Part shown: positions 32,929-42,195 of the stretch, in pieces
Numbering within the stretch: the stretch's first letter is position 1
How the letters are laid out: each line of letters opens with the position of its first letter
DNA from: Streptomyces flavofungini
GTDB taxonomy: Bacteria > Actinomycetota > Actinomycetes > Streptomycetales > Streptomycetaceae
Assembly: GCF_014650815.1 (NCBI RefSeq)
Contig: NZ_BMVR01000013.1
Location: forward strand, 62,001-126,000
DNA: 64,000 bases
Direction of reading: 5' to 3'
Made by a program: the position numbers and the translations under genes
Notes under the pieces: generated by a model
What the model was told of the DNA's origin: nothing
What the model saw: the letters and a program-made list of their open reading frames with translations, nothing else
The model's database searches: none

Positions 32929-35805
32929 CTACGTTCCTCCGTTGTTCGTCGGCGGGACCTGGCGCCAAGGGGCGAACGCGCTCGCCTTGCGGGGGAGCAG
33001 GGCGGCCAGGTCCGGGCAGTGGCGGAGGATCACCGAGTTCATGCCGCCCTTCTGGACCCAGTCGATGCCCAGGGGGGTGTAGATCTCGGGGCGGAAGTCG
33101 ACGGTGAGGAAGCGGTCGCTCTGGATGCGGCGGGTGGCCATCAGGATGAAGATGCGGAACGCGGTGTCGCTGAAGCCGAAGCCGGTGGGCGGGTTCTCGG
33201 CGAACAGGCCGACCATGGTGTCGATCTCGTCGACGGAGCGGTAGACGTCCTTCAGACGGGCCAGGGTCTCCGGGTTCTCGGTGAGGTCCTCGAACCGGCG
33301 GATGCGCTGTTTGTGCAGGCCCGCGCGGAAGTCGTTGTAGCGGGGCACGCCCCGGCGGCGGGTGCGGGCGAGGTCGACGACGGCGAGGTCGATGAGTTCG
33401 CCCTCGCGCTCGAACTTCTGCAGGGCGCGGGGGAAGTTGTGCAGGGTGATCGCGCCGGGGTGGGCGATGCCGAAGGAGTACAGGGTGTTGGCCAGGCCGG
33501 TCTTGCGGATGGCACCCTCGGCCGCGGCGCCGTTGATGTCGAGGAAGCCGACGGACTCCAGGCGGCGGCCGAAGTGGTGCTCGCGCAGTTCGTAGTCGTC
33601 GGGGATGAGCGGGTGCATGCGGTAGACGGTGACGAAGTCCTCGGTGAGGGAGTACGGGGCGCCGTGGTGGTCCGGGAGGGTCTTGGGGATGCCCGTGAGG
33701 GAGTGGGCTTCGAGGAGCCACAGGCCGAGCTTGTTGAGCCAGCTGTCCGGCGGGCCGTCCCAGTTGGTGTGCAGACCGAGGTCGATGGCCTCGGTGGCGA
33801 GGATCGCCGGCGTCCACTCCACCGTGTGGATCTTCGCGATGAGGGCGGAGACGACGAGCCGGGCCGTGTGGTAGACGGAGTCCTCGCTCATGGAGGGGTA
33901 CGTCTGCCGCAGCGCCGTACAGACCGCGTTGTGCTCGCGGGCGAACAGGGTGTGCATCACGCTCAGGCCGAGCCACCAGTTGTCGGTGAAGCCGGACAGC
34001 GGGACGCCGTTCTGGCCGATGGGCAGGTGCCCCTCCTCCAGGCGCAGATCGGCGCCGCCGTCGGGGGCGCGCAGGAACTTCGCGGTCGCCTCGTCGGCGC
34101 CGTACACCTCGGAGCCGTCCCACCAGTGGGAGGCGGTGTTGGCGAAGAGGACGGGCGGGCGGCCGGCGGCCACGTGGATGCCCTCGTTCTCGGCGAAGCG
34201 CATGACGCTCTCGGCGGGCCCGCCCGGGGTGTTGTGCCAGGACGAGCCGGGCGGCAGCGGCACCTCGACGGTCTTGGTGCCCGCCGGGTGGCGGCGGTGG
34301 TTGACCCAGTCGTGGACCTGGAACTGGATCCAGGCGGCGGCGAGGACGTTGAGGGTGGTCGCGGGCAGGAAGGTCTCGCGCTGGAGGAGCTGGCGGGTGA
34401 CCGTGACCGGGTTCGGGGTGTCGAAGAGGTCGGGGCGGTAGTCGGGGGCCAGGTTGCGCCCGAAGGCCGCGCCGACGGCGCCCATGGCGGGGGCGGACAG
34501 GTCGTTGTACGTGCCGTCGTAGGAGCGGGCCGTGCGCAGCCGCTCGTCCGGGGGCAGCGGCACCGGCACGGCCTTGGGCGGCGCCTCGTGCACGTCGGTG
34601 TCGATGAGGTTGAAGCGGCGCAGCACCTTGCGGAGGAAGACGAGGTTGAGCAGGCTCAGCTGGAGGGGCAGCCGGTGCCAGGGCACGGCCCGGTTCAGGG
34701 TCCGGAAGGCGGCGCCCACGGGCACGCCGAGGACCCGGTTGCGCAGCGGCTCCTCGGTGGTGAAGCGCAGGCCCTGGCGGTACGCGGCGCTCGCTTCGTA
34801 CGCGGCCTTGCGGGCGCGGTTGAGGTTGCCGAGGGGGCGGAACTCGTCGGTGGTGTACCAGGGGTTGAAGGCCAGCTCCTCCACGCGCCGCGCGGCCGAG
34901 CGGGCCTGGGCGGTGTCCAGGTCCTGGCCGGGGATGGTGAGGCGGGCGACGGGCACGGCGGGGCTGACGGCCTCGCGCCACTCGACGGCGCCGTCCTCGA
35001 CGGGCGTGCGCGTCTCGTCGACGTACCGCTGCAGGCACAGCTCGAAGGCCACGTCGGCGGTGGCGAGGCGGTGGGCGAGTTCGCGGTGCAGGTAGTTGGG
35101 GTCGCGGCGGTCGGGGCGCGGGGCGGGGACGGCACTGCCCGCCGGACGCAGCAGGTAGCGCACAGGTCCGGCGGTGCCCCAGAGGGTGGCGCCGCGGCTC
35201 CAGTACGTCTCGCCCGCGAGGCTGTTGACGGTGTGGCGGGTGGCGGCCTGGATGTTGCGGCGCATGCGGGTCGCGGTCGTGAGGCCGACGGCGAGCGGGA
35301 GTTTGACGAGCAGGCCGAAGGCCTTTCGCAGCGGGCTGCGGGCACCGGCGAGGGCCTTGGCGAAGGCGACGAACTCGCGGGCGTCCTTGGCGTGCGACAC
35401 CGGCCAGTTGGTGGCGAGCAGGTCGTGGCTCTCGTCCGCGGAGACCTCCACGCGCACGGCGGCGCCCCGCAGGTCCGGCGCGCCGTCGGCCTGCCGGATG
35501 CCGCTCGCGCCGGAGAGCCGGACCGTCGCCGGGTACTCGGCGCCGGGCTGGGCGTAGCCGCAGCGCAGCTCCTCGGGCAGGTCGTCGCGGAAGCGCAGGC
35601 GTGCGTTCTCCACGCCGAGCGAGGACTTGGCGTGCTGCACGCGGGCCGGTGAACCGGCGTTCGCGGCACGCATGTTGACCCTCTGCACCTTCATCAGCTC
35701 GCGGGCGAGCCGTTCGAAGAGAACGCGCTCCGCTTCGGGGCTGCCGCCCTGGTAGCGCTCGTAACTCTGCTCGTACTGTCCTGAGGACTGTCCTGGAGAC
35801 ATCAT
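32929..35805 (-). CDS. Two-domain heme protein: catalase-like N terminus plus animal-peroxidase/dioxygenase-like C terminus
   Basis: A 958-residue protein. Residues about 40-370 resemble catalase-related heme proteins: distal His58 in RVQHAKSSLG, the DLLATNWPV asparagine segment, and a proximal RxxxY pattern in RARKAAYEASAAYR after LAFNPWYTTDEFRPLG. Residues about 450-940 match the peroxidase-cyclooxygenase superfamily: distal His498 (FQVHDWVNH), REHN at 623-626, and TVYRMHPLIPD with proximal His731 and Tyr728, the position of the radical tyrosine in cyclooxygenases and alpha-dioxygenases. This suggests fatty-acid dioxygenation followed by hydroperoxide rearrangement. No signal peptide. Start ATG 35805 (or the next ATG, 35802) with AAGGAAG upstream. 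Divergent from a lipase. Confidence 0.8.
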   Translation of the reverse strand: MMSPGQSSGQYEQSYERYQGGSPEAERVLFERLARELMKVQRVNMRAANAGSPARVQHAKSSLGVENARLRFRDDLPEELRCGYAQPGAEYPATVRLSGASGIRQADGAPDLRGAAVRVEVSADESHDLLATNWPVSHAKDAREFVAFAKALAGARSPLRKAFGLLVKLPLAVGLTTATRMRRNIQAATRHTVNSLAGETYWSRGATLWGTAGPVRYLLRPAGSAVPAPRPDRRDPNYLHRELAHRLATADVAFELCLQRYVDETRTPVEDGAVEWREAVSPAVPVARLTIPGQDLDTAQARSAARRVEELAFNPWYTTDEFRPLGNLNRARKAAYEASAAYRQGLRFTTEEPLRNRVLGVPVGAAFRTLNRAVPWHRLPLQLSLLNLVFLRKVLRRFNLIDTDVHEAPPKAVPVPLPPDERLRTARSYDGTYNDLSAPAMGAVGAAFGRNLAPDYRPDLFDTPNPVTVTRQLLQRETFLPATTLNVLAAAWIQFQVHDWVNHRRHPAGTKTVEVPLPPGSSWHNTPGGPAESVMRFAENEGIHVAAGRPPVLFANTASHWWDGSEVYGADEATAKFLRAPDGGADLRLEEGHLPIGQNGVPLSGFTDNWWLGLSVMHTLFAREHNAVCTALRQTYPSMSEDSVYHTARLVVSALIAKIHTVEWTPAILATEAIDLGLHTNWDGPPDSWLNKLGLWLLEAHSLTGIPKTLPDHHGAPYSLTEDFVTVYRMHPLIPDDYELREHHFGRRLESVGFLDINGAAAEGAIRKTGLANTLYSFGIAHPGAITLHNFPRALQKFEREGELIDLAVVDLARTRRRGVPRYNDFRAGLHKQRIRRFEDLTENPETLARLKDVYRSVDEIDTMVGLFAENPPTGFGFSDTAFRIFILMATRRIQSDRFLTVDFRPEIYTPLGIDWVQKGGMNSVILRHCPDLAALLPRKASAFAPWRQVPPTNNGGT

Positions 35806-36245
35806 CGGGCGCTTCCTTCGGACGGAAGAGGAAACCGAGGAACGGGACGGGGAACGGGATCGGAAACAGGGCGGGCGACGGCGCGGGGAACGGAAGACCA
35901 CGAGCACGCGAGGTGCGGGCGTACATCGCAGAGGCGTCGACGCTACTGGCGGGGCCGGACGGACCGCAGCGGCCGATCCCGCCTATGTGCCAGGGCCCGC
36001 TCCGACCTCGAACTGGCACGCGGGCGGCGGCGTTTGGGCCCGTCAGGGGCGCGGCCGGGGCCCCGCGGCCCGGCGGTGGTTCGTCCCGTGCGCGTCTCCT
36101 TCTCCAGCAACCCCACGCGCGGGGCGCCCCGGTGGCCGGGTCCCGACGGGTCGCGGGGCGGGACGCGCGCCCGCGTTGACGGTGTGCGCGCTCCGGTGGT
36201 GTGCTCACAAGTCCGTTGCCGCCACCGCCTGTTACGGGGGACGCC
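35806..36245. other. Divergent intergenic region, 440 bp
   Basis: It separates the heme protein (-) from the lipase (+). Near the heme gene is a run of imperfect GGAACGGG words (35837-35895). The rest is very GC-rich, and I see no gene with a ribosome site. It probably holds both promoters; none could be assigned confidently. Confidence 0.6.
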
Positions 36246-37520
36246 ATGCGGGACGAGTACGTCGTGGGCCCGGACTTCGCCGAGCTGCGGCCGTTCAAGC
36301 AGGCCGTGGACAAGGGCCCCGAAAGCACCGGCTTCCCGGTCTACCCGGACCTGGTGGAGCGCCTGGTCGACGGCGCCGAGCAGCCGGATCCGGACGGGGT
36401 GATCCCGCACGTCCTCGCGACCTGCTCGGCGTACGCCTATGCCGGATTCGCGCAGCGCGGGGCGCCGGACACCGTCGCCACGATGATGGCGCGCCTCGGC
36501 CTGGAGCGGAACCGCTGCCGGGTGTTCGAGCTGCGCGTGGACGCGCTGTACATCGCGTCGGCCGCGTACCTCGTGCAGGACGAGGACCGGCGGGTGGTGA
36601 TCCTCTGCTACCGCGGCACCCAGCCCGAGGACATCATCAGCATCCTCACCGACGCCGATGTGCGGCCCGAGACGCTGTCGGTGGAGTTCGACGGGCGCAG
36701 GCACCAGGTGCACGCGGGCTTCTACCGCACGATGCGCGCGACCCGGCACCTGGTCATGGGCGCCCTGGAGCGGGCGCTGCGCGGCGAGTCGGTCAACCCG
36801 GACGAGCAGGGCGTACGCGGTGAGGGCATGCAGGCGCTGTACGTCACCGGGCACAGCCTGGGCGGTGCGACGGCCGCGCTGATGGGCGTGGTCCTCGCCC
36901 ACGAGCCGCGCTACCGCGCCGTCGCGGAGAAGCTGCGCGCCGTCTACACCTTCGGCCAGCCGATGCTCGGCGGCCCCGACCTGGCGCGGGCGTGCCGCAC
37001 GGCCGTGGACGGGCGCGGGGTGCACGTACTGCGGGACCGGCTGCTGCGGTACATCTACGACCGGGACGTGGTGCCCGCGCTGCCGCCGCGCCCGGTCGGC
37101 CCGTACGCGCCGTTCGGCCGGGAGTTCCACTACCGCACGGCGCGCTCCCCCCTCGACGGCGCGCTCGCCGCCCTCGGGAACGCGGGCGTGGAGGCGGCGG
37201 CGCTGCCGGGGCGGCTGCTGCGCGCGCCGCTGCGGAGCCTGCCGGAGCACGCCGTGCGGGCGGCGGAACGGGTGCTCGCGCCGCTGCGGTACGCCCCGGA
37301 GTCCGGCTGGCACGAGGTCCACGAACCGGGCCTGCACTACCCGCAGATGGACACCCTCGCCGGGCTCGCCGTCGTCGCGCCGCTCGCGTTCTTCGCCGCG
37401 CGTCTCGCGCTGACGCGCACGGTCCCGTTCGCGTACTCCTTCGACGACCACGGGCCGGGGCACTACGTCAACGCGCTGGCCCCGGCGGGGGTCCTGAGCG
37501 AGTACGGGGACGTGCGCTGA
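36246..37520 (+). CDS. Class 3 lipase-family protein
   Basis: A 424-residue alpha/beta hydrolase of the lipase class 3 type. The nucleophile elbow GHSLGG is near residue 202, preceded by the family segment VVILCYRGTQPED (oxyanion region) near residue 118. Catalytic Asp (probably in YDRDVVPALPP) and a late His (HYPQMD or the HGPGHY segment) are plausible. One hydrophobic stretch near residue 380 may be a membrane anchor. No signal peptide. ATG 36246 with GGGGGA upstream. It could release fatty acids from lipids; the divergent heme protein would be a logical consumer. Confidence 0.85.
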   Translation: MRDEYVVGPDFAELRPFKQAVDKGPESTGFPVYPDLVERLVDGAEQPDPDGVIPHVLATCSAYAYAGFAQRGAPDTVATMMARLGLERNRCRVFELRVDALYIASAAYLVQDEDRRVVILCYRGTQPEDIISILTDADVRPETLSVEFDGRRHQVHAGFYRTMRATRHLVMGALERALRGESVNPDEQGVRGEGMQALYVTGHSLGGATAALMGVVLAHEPRYRAVAEKLRAVYTFGQPMLGGPDLARACRTAVDGRGVHVLRDRLLRYIYDRDVVPALPPRPVGPYAPFGREFHYRTARSPLDGALAALGNAGVEAAALPGRLLRAPLRSLPEHAVRAAERVLAPLRYAPESGWHEVHEPGLHYPQMDTLAGLAVVAPLAFFAARLALTRTVPFAYSFDDHGPGHYVNALAPAGVLSEYGDVR

Positions 37521-37539
37521 CGCGCCCCGGCGGGAGGGG

Positions 37540-37953
37540 TCAGTCGATGAAGTCGCCGTCCACGTACACCCACGCCCCGTCGACCCGCTCGAAGCGGCTG
37601 CGCTCGTGCAGGGAGTCCGGGCGGCCGCCGTCGGTATAGCGGGCGCGGAAGGTGACGGTGCCCGTGGCGTGGAACGCCGTGCCGTCGGCCGTCTCCTCGA
37701 TGGCGAGGCCCGTCCAGCGCATCGCCGGGTCGAACTCGACGCGCGGCGGCCGGGTCCGGGGGTGCCAGGTGCGCAGCAGATACGCCTCGTCGCGCCGGGC
37801 GAAGGCGCTGTAGCGGGACCGCATCAGCTCCTCGGGGTTCGCGGCGGCGGCCTCGCCCCGGTGCAGTCGGCCGCAGCACTTCTCGTACGGCAGGGGGTGC
37901 CCGCAGGGGCAGGGCGCGGGGCGCGTGGGCGTGCGTCGGGACATGCCGTCCAT
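37540..37953 (-). CDS. YchJ/UPF0225 family protein with SEC-C-type zinc motif
   Basis: A 137-residue protein. The N terminus carries a zinc-binding SEC-C-like motif (CPCGHPLPYEKCCGRLH), followed by the YchJ M-domain with ELMRSRYSAFARRDEAYL and a beta-rich NTF2-like part (FRARYTDGGRPDSLHERSRF). The role of the family is unknown. ATG 37953 follows GAGGGGAC at short spacing; ATG 37944 is an alternative. The LtrA gene ends upstream on the same strand with 26 bases between. Confidence 0.88.
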   Translation of the reverse strand: MDGMSRRTPTRPAPCPCGHPLPYEKCCGRLHRGEAAAANPEELMRSRYSAFARRDEAYLLRTWHPRTRPPRVEFDPAMRWTGLAIEETADGTAFHATGTVTFRARYTDGGRPDSLHERSRFERVDGAWVYVDGDFID

Positions 37954-37979
37954 TGTCCCCTCGGCCCCGGCGGTGGCTC

Positions 37980-39194
37980 TCACCCGGTGTCGGCCCGCGC
38001 CACCGGCGCCTTCGGCCGGGCGAGCCACAGGCCGGCGGCCACCGCGCAGGCCGTCACCAGGGCGGCGAGGGGGACGGCCCAGTGCCCGGCGAAGCTCGCG
38101 GCGAGGACGAGGAGGGCGGTGGCGGGCAGGACCAGTTGCTGGGCGATGCCGGTCTTGAAGTGGCGGGAGTGCGCGGCCCAGGTGCTGAGCAGGAACAGCG
38201 CGGTGGGCACGGTGACCGCGCAGGAGGCCGCGAGGGTGGAGAGGTGCGCGTGGTGCGTGGCCTGTTCCACGGCGACCTCGATGCCCGCGCCGATCGCGGC
38301 GGCGGAGCCGAGGATCACATAGTGGCCGAGGCCCCAGGCGAACGCCTGCCGGGACGAGACGAGGTAGGCGTGGATGGGCACCGCGAAGTAGATCCAGAAC
38401 GCCGCGAACACGATGACGAGGCCGCCGGCGGCGATCGGCAGGAGTTCGTCGAGGGCAGTCGAGTCGTCGAGCGCGGAGCGCACGGCCACCGTGGCGGCGG
38501 CGACGGACTCACCCAGCATGATGATGGTGAACAGGCCGTAGCGCTCGGCGATGTGGTGCGGGTGCCAGGGCGTGCGACGGCTGTGCTCGGCGAACGCGGG
38601 CACCGCGATCTCGGCCACGATCAGCGGTCCGACACCCCAGGCCCAGGCCCCGTGCGGCAGCAGGACGAGGACCACCCAGCCCGCCTGCACCAGCACGAAC
38701 CCGGCCGCGTAGCGCAGCGCGGCCGTGCGCCCCGCCCCGCGCTCGCCCCGGGCCGCCCGCAGCCACTGCGCGGCGAGCGCCACCCGCATGATCACGTAGC
38801 CGGTGATCGCGACCTTGTAGTCACCTTCGTCGAAGGCCCGCGGGATCCCGGCCGCGAGGACAAGGACGCCCGCCATCTGTACGAGGGTGGCGAGCCGGTA
38901 CGGCACGTCGTCGGTGTCGTACGCGGAGGCGAACCAGGTGAAGTTCACCCACGCCCACCAGATCGCGAAGAAGACGAGCAGATAGCCGGTGACGCCGTGC
39001 CCGGTGTCGCCCTCGGCGAGCGCGTGCACGAGGCGGGCCCCGGCCTGGCCCGCGGCCACCACGAAGCACAGGTCGAAGAGCAGCTCCAGCGGGGTGGCGG
39101 CGCGGTGCTTCTCGTCGGGGCGGCGCGCCCGCATCCGCACGAGCGGCTTGACGGTCCGGCCGTGGCCCAGGCCCGCGGGGGTGTCGTCGCTCAT
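37980..39194 (-). CDS. Low temperature requirement protein A (LtrA) family membrane protein
   Basis: A 404-residue integral membrane protein with about ten to twelve hydrophobic segments. Family hallmarks are TPLELLFDLCFVVAAGQ near residue 35, WWAWVNFTWFASAYDTDD near 80 and HHIAERYGLFTIIMLGESV near 215. LtrA was named from a Listeria cold-growth mutant; its transport substrate, if any, is not established. ATG 39194. Confidence 0.9.
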   Translation of the reverse strand: MSDDTPAGLGHGRTVKPLVRMRARRPDEKHRAATPLELLFDLCFVVAAGQAGARLVHALAEGDTGHGVTGYLLVFFAIWWAWVNFTWFASAYDTDDVPYRLATLVQMAGVLVLAAGIPRAFDEGDYKVAITGYVIMRVALAAQWLRAARGERGAGRTAALRYAAGFVLVQAGWVVLVLLPHGAWAWGVGPLIVAEIAVPAFAEHSRRTPWHPHHIAERYGLFTIIMLGESVAAATVAVRSALDDSTALDELLPIAAGGLVIVFAAFWIYFAVPIHAYLVSSRQAFAWGLGHYVILGSAAAIGAGIEVAVEQATHHAHLSTLAASCAVTVPTALFLLSTWAAHSRHFKTGIAQQLVLPATALLVLAASFAGHWAVPLAALVTACAVAAGLWLARPKAPVARADTG

Positions 39195-39324
39195 CTCGGC
39201 GCGCCCTTCTCCGGCCCCCCTGCGGTACTCCGGTCAGGATCGCCCAGTGGGCGGCGGGGCGCAGGTCGGACGGGGCGCGGCGCGGGGTGGCAGGGGTCCG
39301 CGGCAGGTCCGGGGCGGCCGGGGG

Positions 39325-40041
39325 TCAGCGCGCGGAGGGCGGCGGGGCCAGGATGTCCAGCTCCCGCAGGGCGCCCTCGGCGATCTCGCGGGTCAGGGCC
39401 TCGGCACGGTCCGCGTCGCCCTCCCGGACCGCCTCGGCCACGCGCACGTGCAGGGTCACGGCTGCCGGGTCGGGGTCCTCGAACATCACGTCGTGGTGGG
39501 TGCGGCCCGCGAGGATCTCGGCGACGACGTCACCGAGCCGGGCGAACATCTCGTTGCCGGAGGCGTCCAGGACGACGCGGTGGAAGGCGATGTCGTGCAC
39601 CAGGTACTCCTCGAGGCGACGGCCGCGCGAGGTGGCGACCATGCCGAGGGCGCACTCGGTGAGGGCCGCGCACTGCTCGGCGGTCGCGTTCCGGGCTGCC
39701 AGGCCCGCGGCGACCGGCTCGACGGCCGAGCGCAGGACGGTCAGGGAGCGCAGCTGGCGCGGGCGGTCGGCGCCCGCGAGGCGCCAGCGGATGACCTGCG
39801 GGTCGTAGACGTTCCACTCCTCGGTGGGCCGCACGGTCACACCGACGCGGCGGCGCGAGGCGACCAGGTGCATGGACTCCAGGACCCGCACCACCTCCCG
39901 CATCACCGAGCGTGACACCTCGAAGCGCTGTGCGAGTTCGTCCGTGCGCAGGACGCTGCCGGGTGGGTACGCGCCCGCGGTGATGGCGGGCCCGAGGCTG
40001 TCCAGTACGCGAGCGTGCAGCCCCCGGGCCTGTGCGGTCAT
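39325..40041 (-). CDS. gntR: GntR-family regulator of gluconate genes (FadR subfamily)
   Basis: A 238-residue regulator: winged helix at residues 5-70 (RVLDSLGPAITAGAYPPGSVL, DELAQRFEVSRSVMREVVRVL) and the FCD ligand domain with HDIAFHRVVLDASGN near residue 140. It is divergent from gntK-gntP. ATG 40041 is chosen because it gives a complete DNA-binding domain, and TACGCT ends six bases before it, allowing a leaderless mRNA. The frame extends to a TTG at 40074 that would lie inside the palindromic operator. Expected to repress gluconate uptake and phosphorylation until gluconate or a derivative is present (SCO1678 position). Confidence 0.85.
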   Translation of the reverse strand: MTAQARGLHARVLDSLGPAITAGAYPPGSVLRTDELAQRFEVSRSVMREVVRVLESMHLVASRRRVGVTVRPTEEWNVYDPQVIRWRLAGADRPRQLRSLTVLRSAVEPVAAGLAARNATAEQCAALTECALGMVATSRGRRLEEYLVHDIAFHRVVLDASGNEMFARLGDVVAEILAGRTHHDVMFEDPDPAAVTLHVRVAEAVREGDADRAEALTREIAEGALRELDILAPPPSAR

Positions 40042-40073
40042 GACGTCAGCGTACGAGGGGACGCGCTTACTCA

Positions 40074-40088
40074 AAAAGTCAGACTTTT
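40074..40088. promoter_or_regulatory. Palindromic operator in the gntR-gntK intergenic region
   Basis: AAAAGTC-A-GACTTTT is a perfect 15-base palindrome in an otherwise GC-rich region. It lies 32 bases upstream of the gntR ATG (minus strand) and 90 bases before gntK, so it could control both directions. By position it is the likely GntR site. Confidence 0.65.
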
Positions 40089-40178
40089 ACAGCACAGCCT
40101 CTTGAATTCGTCTGATCTAATGGGTTTCAGTGGCGTGAACCGATCGATGTCGACGAGGACAGCGAGGCAGCAACAGCG

Positions 40179-40688
40179 ATGAGCACCACCCACGTCGTCG
40201 TGGTCATGGGCGTAGCGGGCACCGGCAAGACCACCGTCGGGCCCCTGCTCGCGGCCCGGCTCGGCGTCCCCTACGCCGAGGGCGACGACTTCCACCCCGA
40301 GGCGAACATCGCCAAGATGTCGGCCGGCACCCCGCTGACCGACGACGACCGCTGGCCGTGGCTGGATGCCATCGGCGAGTGGGCCCACGGCCGCGCCGGC
40401 CTCGGCGGCGTGGTGAGCAGCTCGGCCCTGAAGCGGTCCTACCGCGACCGGCTGCGGGCCGCCGCGCCCGGCCTCCTCTTCGTCCACCTCACCGGTGACC
40501 GCGCCCTCATCGAGGACCGGATGAGCCAGCGCACGGGCCACTTCATGCCGACCGCGCTGCTCGACTCGCAGTTCGCCACGCTCCAGCCGCTCGGGCCGGA
40601 CGAGGCGGGCGTCGACGTCGACGTCGCGGGCACGCCGGCGGAGATCGCCGACCGGGCCGCCGCGGCGCTGGCCGCGCGCGACCGCTGA
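40179..40688 (+). CDS. gntK: Gluconokinase
   Basis: A 169-residue P-loop kinase phosphorylating D-gluconate to 6-phosphogluconate, feeding the pentose phosphate pathway. Walker A is GVAGTGKTT at residues 11-19. AEGDDFHPEANIAKM follows and is characteristic of GntK, as are CSAL-like VSSSALKRSYRDRLR and the lid RTGHFMPTALLDSQ. Normal length. ATG 40179. First gene of the pair with the permease. Confidence 0.95.
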   Translation: MSTTHVVVVMGVAGTGKTTVGPLLAARLGVPYAEGDDFHPEANIAKMSAGTPLTDDDRWPWLDAIGEWAHGRAGLGGVVSSSALKRSYRDRLRAAAPGLLFVHLTGDRALIEDRMSQRTGHFMPTALLDSQFATLQPLGPDEAGVDVDVAGTPAEIADRAAAALAARDR

Positions 40689-40769
40689 CCGGCCGCTCCC
40701 CCTGTCCCCCGGCCCCCTTCCCCTCCCCCGTACGACCCCCTCCTCACGTCCACGTACAAGGAACCCACC

Positions 40770-42176
40770 GTGACCAGTCTCAGCGTCGAGATGCTGGCAG
40801 CGGACCCCGTCGAACCGATCACCTCGGCGGGCCACGCCCAGCTCGGGATCGCCGTTCTCGCGGGCATCGCCGTCATCGTTCTGCTCATCACGAAGTTCAA
40901 GGTCCACGCCTTTCTGGCGCTGACCATCGGCTCCCTCGCCCTCGGCGCCTTCGCGGGCGCCCCGCTCGACAAGGCGATCGCCAGCTTCACCACCGGGCTC
41001 GGGGCCACCGTCGCGGGCGTCGGCGTCCTCATCGCGCTCGGCGCGATCCTCGGCAAGCTCCTCGCCGACTCCGGCGGCGCCGACCAGATCGTCGACACGA
41101 TCCTCGCCAAGGCCGGGAAGTCCGGCGGGCGCGCCATGCCCTGGGCGATGGTCCTCATCGCCTCCGTCATCGGGCTTCCGCTGTTCTTCGAGGTCGGCAT
41201 CGTGCTGCTGATCCCCGTCGTCCTGATGGTCGCCAAGCGCGGCAACTACTCCCTGATGCGCATCGGCATCCCCGCGCTCGCCGGGCTCTCCGTGATGCAC
41301 GGCCTCATCCCGCCGCACCCCGGGCCGCTCGTCGCCATCGACGCCGTCAAGGCCAACCTCGGCGTGACGCTCGCGCTCGGCGTGCTCGTCGCCATCCCCA
41401 CCGTCATCATCGCCGGGCCGCTGTTCTCCAAGGTCGCCGCCCGCTGGGTCGACGTGGCCCCGCCCGAGAAGATGATTCCGCAGCGGCCCTCCGAAGACCT
41501 GGAGCGGCGGCCCGGGTTCGGCGTCACCGTCGCCACCGTGCTGCTGCCCGTCGTCATGATGCTGGCCAAGGCCCTCGTCGACATCGTCGTCGACGATCCC
41601 GACGCGACCGTCCAGCGTGTCTTCGACGTCGTCGGGTCGCCGCTGATCGCGTTGCTCGCCGCTGTGCTCGTCGGGATGTTCACCCTCGGGCGGGCCGCGG
41701 GCTTCACCAAGGACCGGCTGTCCTCGACCGTCGAGAAGTCCCTCGCCCCCATCGCCGGGGTGCTGATGATCGTCGGGGCCGGTGGCGGCTTCAAGCAGAC
41801 CCTCATCGACGTGGGCGTCGGGCAGATGATCCTCGACTTCTCCGAGGACTGGTCGATTCCGGCGCTCCTTCTCGCCTGGCTCATCGCCGTCGCGATCCGG
41901 CTCGCCACCGGGTCCGCGACCGTCGCCACGATTTCAGCCGCCGGGCTCGTGGCTCCGCTGGCCGCGGACATGTCCACCTCGCATGCCGCGTTGCTGGTGC
42001 TGGCCATTGGGGCCGGGTCGTTGTTCTTCAGTCATGTGAACGATGCGGGGTTCTGGCTGGTGAAGGAGTACTTCGGCCTGGACGTCGGCCAGACCATCAA
42101 GACGTGGTCCGTGATGGAGACGATCATTTCTGTGGTGGCGCTGGGGTTTGTGCTGCTGCTGTCGCTGGTGTTGTAG
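40770..42176 (+). CDS. gntP: Gluconate permease, GntP family
   Basis: A 468-residue transporter with about 12-14 membrane segments. Family features include the LGAILGKLLADSGGADQI segment near residue 90 and MHGLIPPHPGPL near 178, conserved in GntP proteins. It imports gluconate with protons. GTG start at 40770 with AAGGA upstream, 81 bases after gntK. Inner-membrane location. Confidence 0.95.
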   Translation: MTSLSVEMLAADPVEPITSAGHAQLGIAVLAGIAVIVLLITKFKVHAFLALTIGSLALGAFAGAPLDKAIASFTTGLGATVAGVGVLIALGAILGKLLADSGGADQIVDTILAKAGKSGGRAMPWAMVLIASVIGLPLFFEVGIVLLIPVVLMVAKRGNYSLMRIGIPALAGLSVMHGLIPPHPGPLVAIDAVKANLGVTLALGVLVAIPTVIIAGPLFSKVAARWVDVAPPEKMIPQRPSEDLERRPGFGVTVATVLLPVVMMLAKALVDIVVDDPDATVQRVFDVVGSPLIALLAAVLVGMFTLGRAAGFTKDRLSSTVEKSLAPIAGVLMIVGAGGGFKQTLIDVGVGQMILDFSEDWSIPALLLAWLIAVAIRLATGSATVATISAAGLVAPLAADMSTSHAALLVLAIGAGSLFFSHVNDAGFWLVKEYFGLDVGQTIKTWSVMETIISVVALGFVLLLSLVL

Positions 42177-42195
42177 GGCCCTGCGGGGCATTCCC

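Noticed and set aside
32770..35652. 960-codon plus-strand open frame opposite the heme protein gene
   Set aside because: It has a Gly/Ala/Val/Glu-rich shadow composition and also runs through the end of the tRNA; the minus-strand product has clear peroxidase motifs.
32734..37530. Site-specific integration at tRNA-Leu with att duplication
   Set aside because: No second copy of the tRNA 3' end and no integrase were found within the block, so only a weaker insertion hypothesis is kept.
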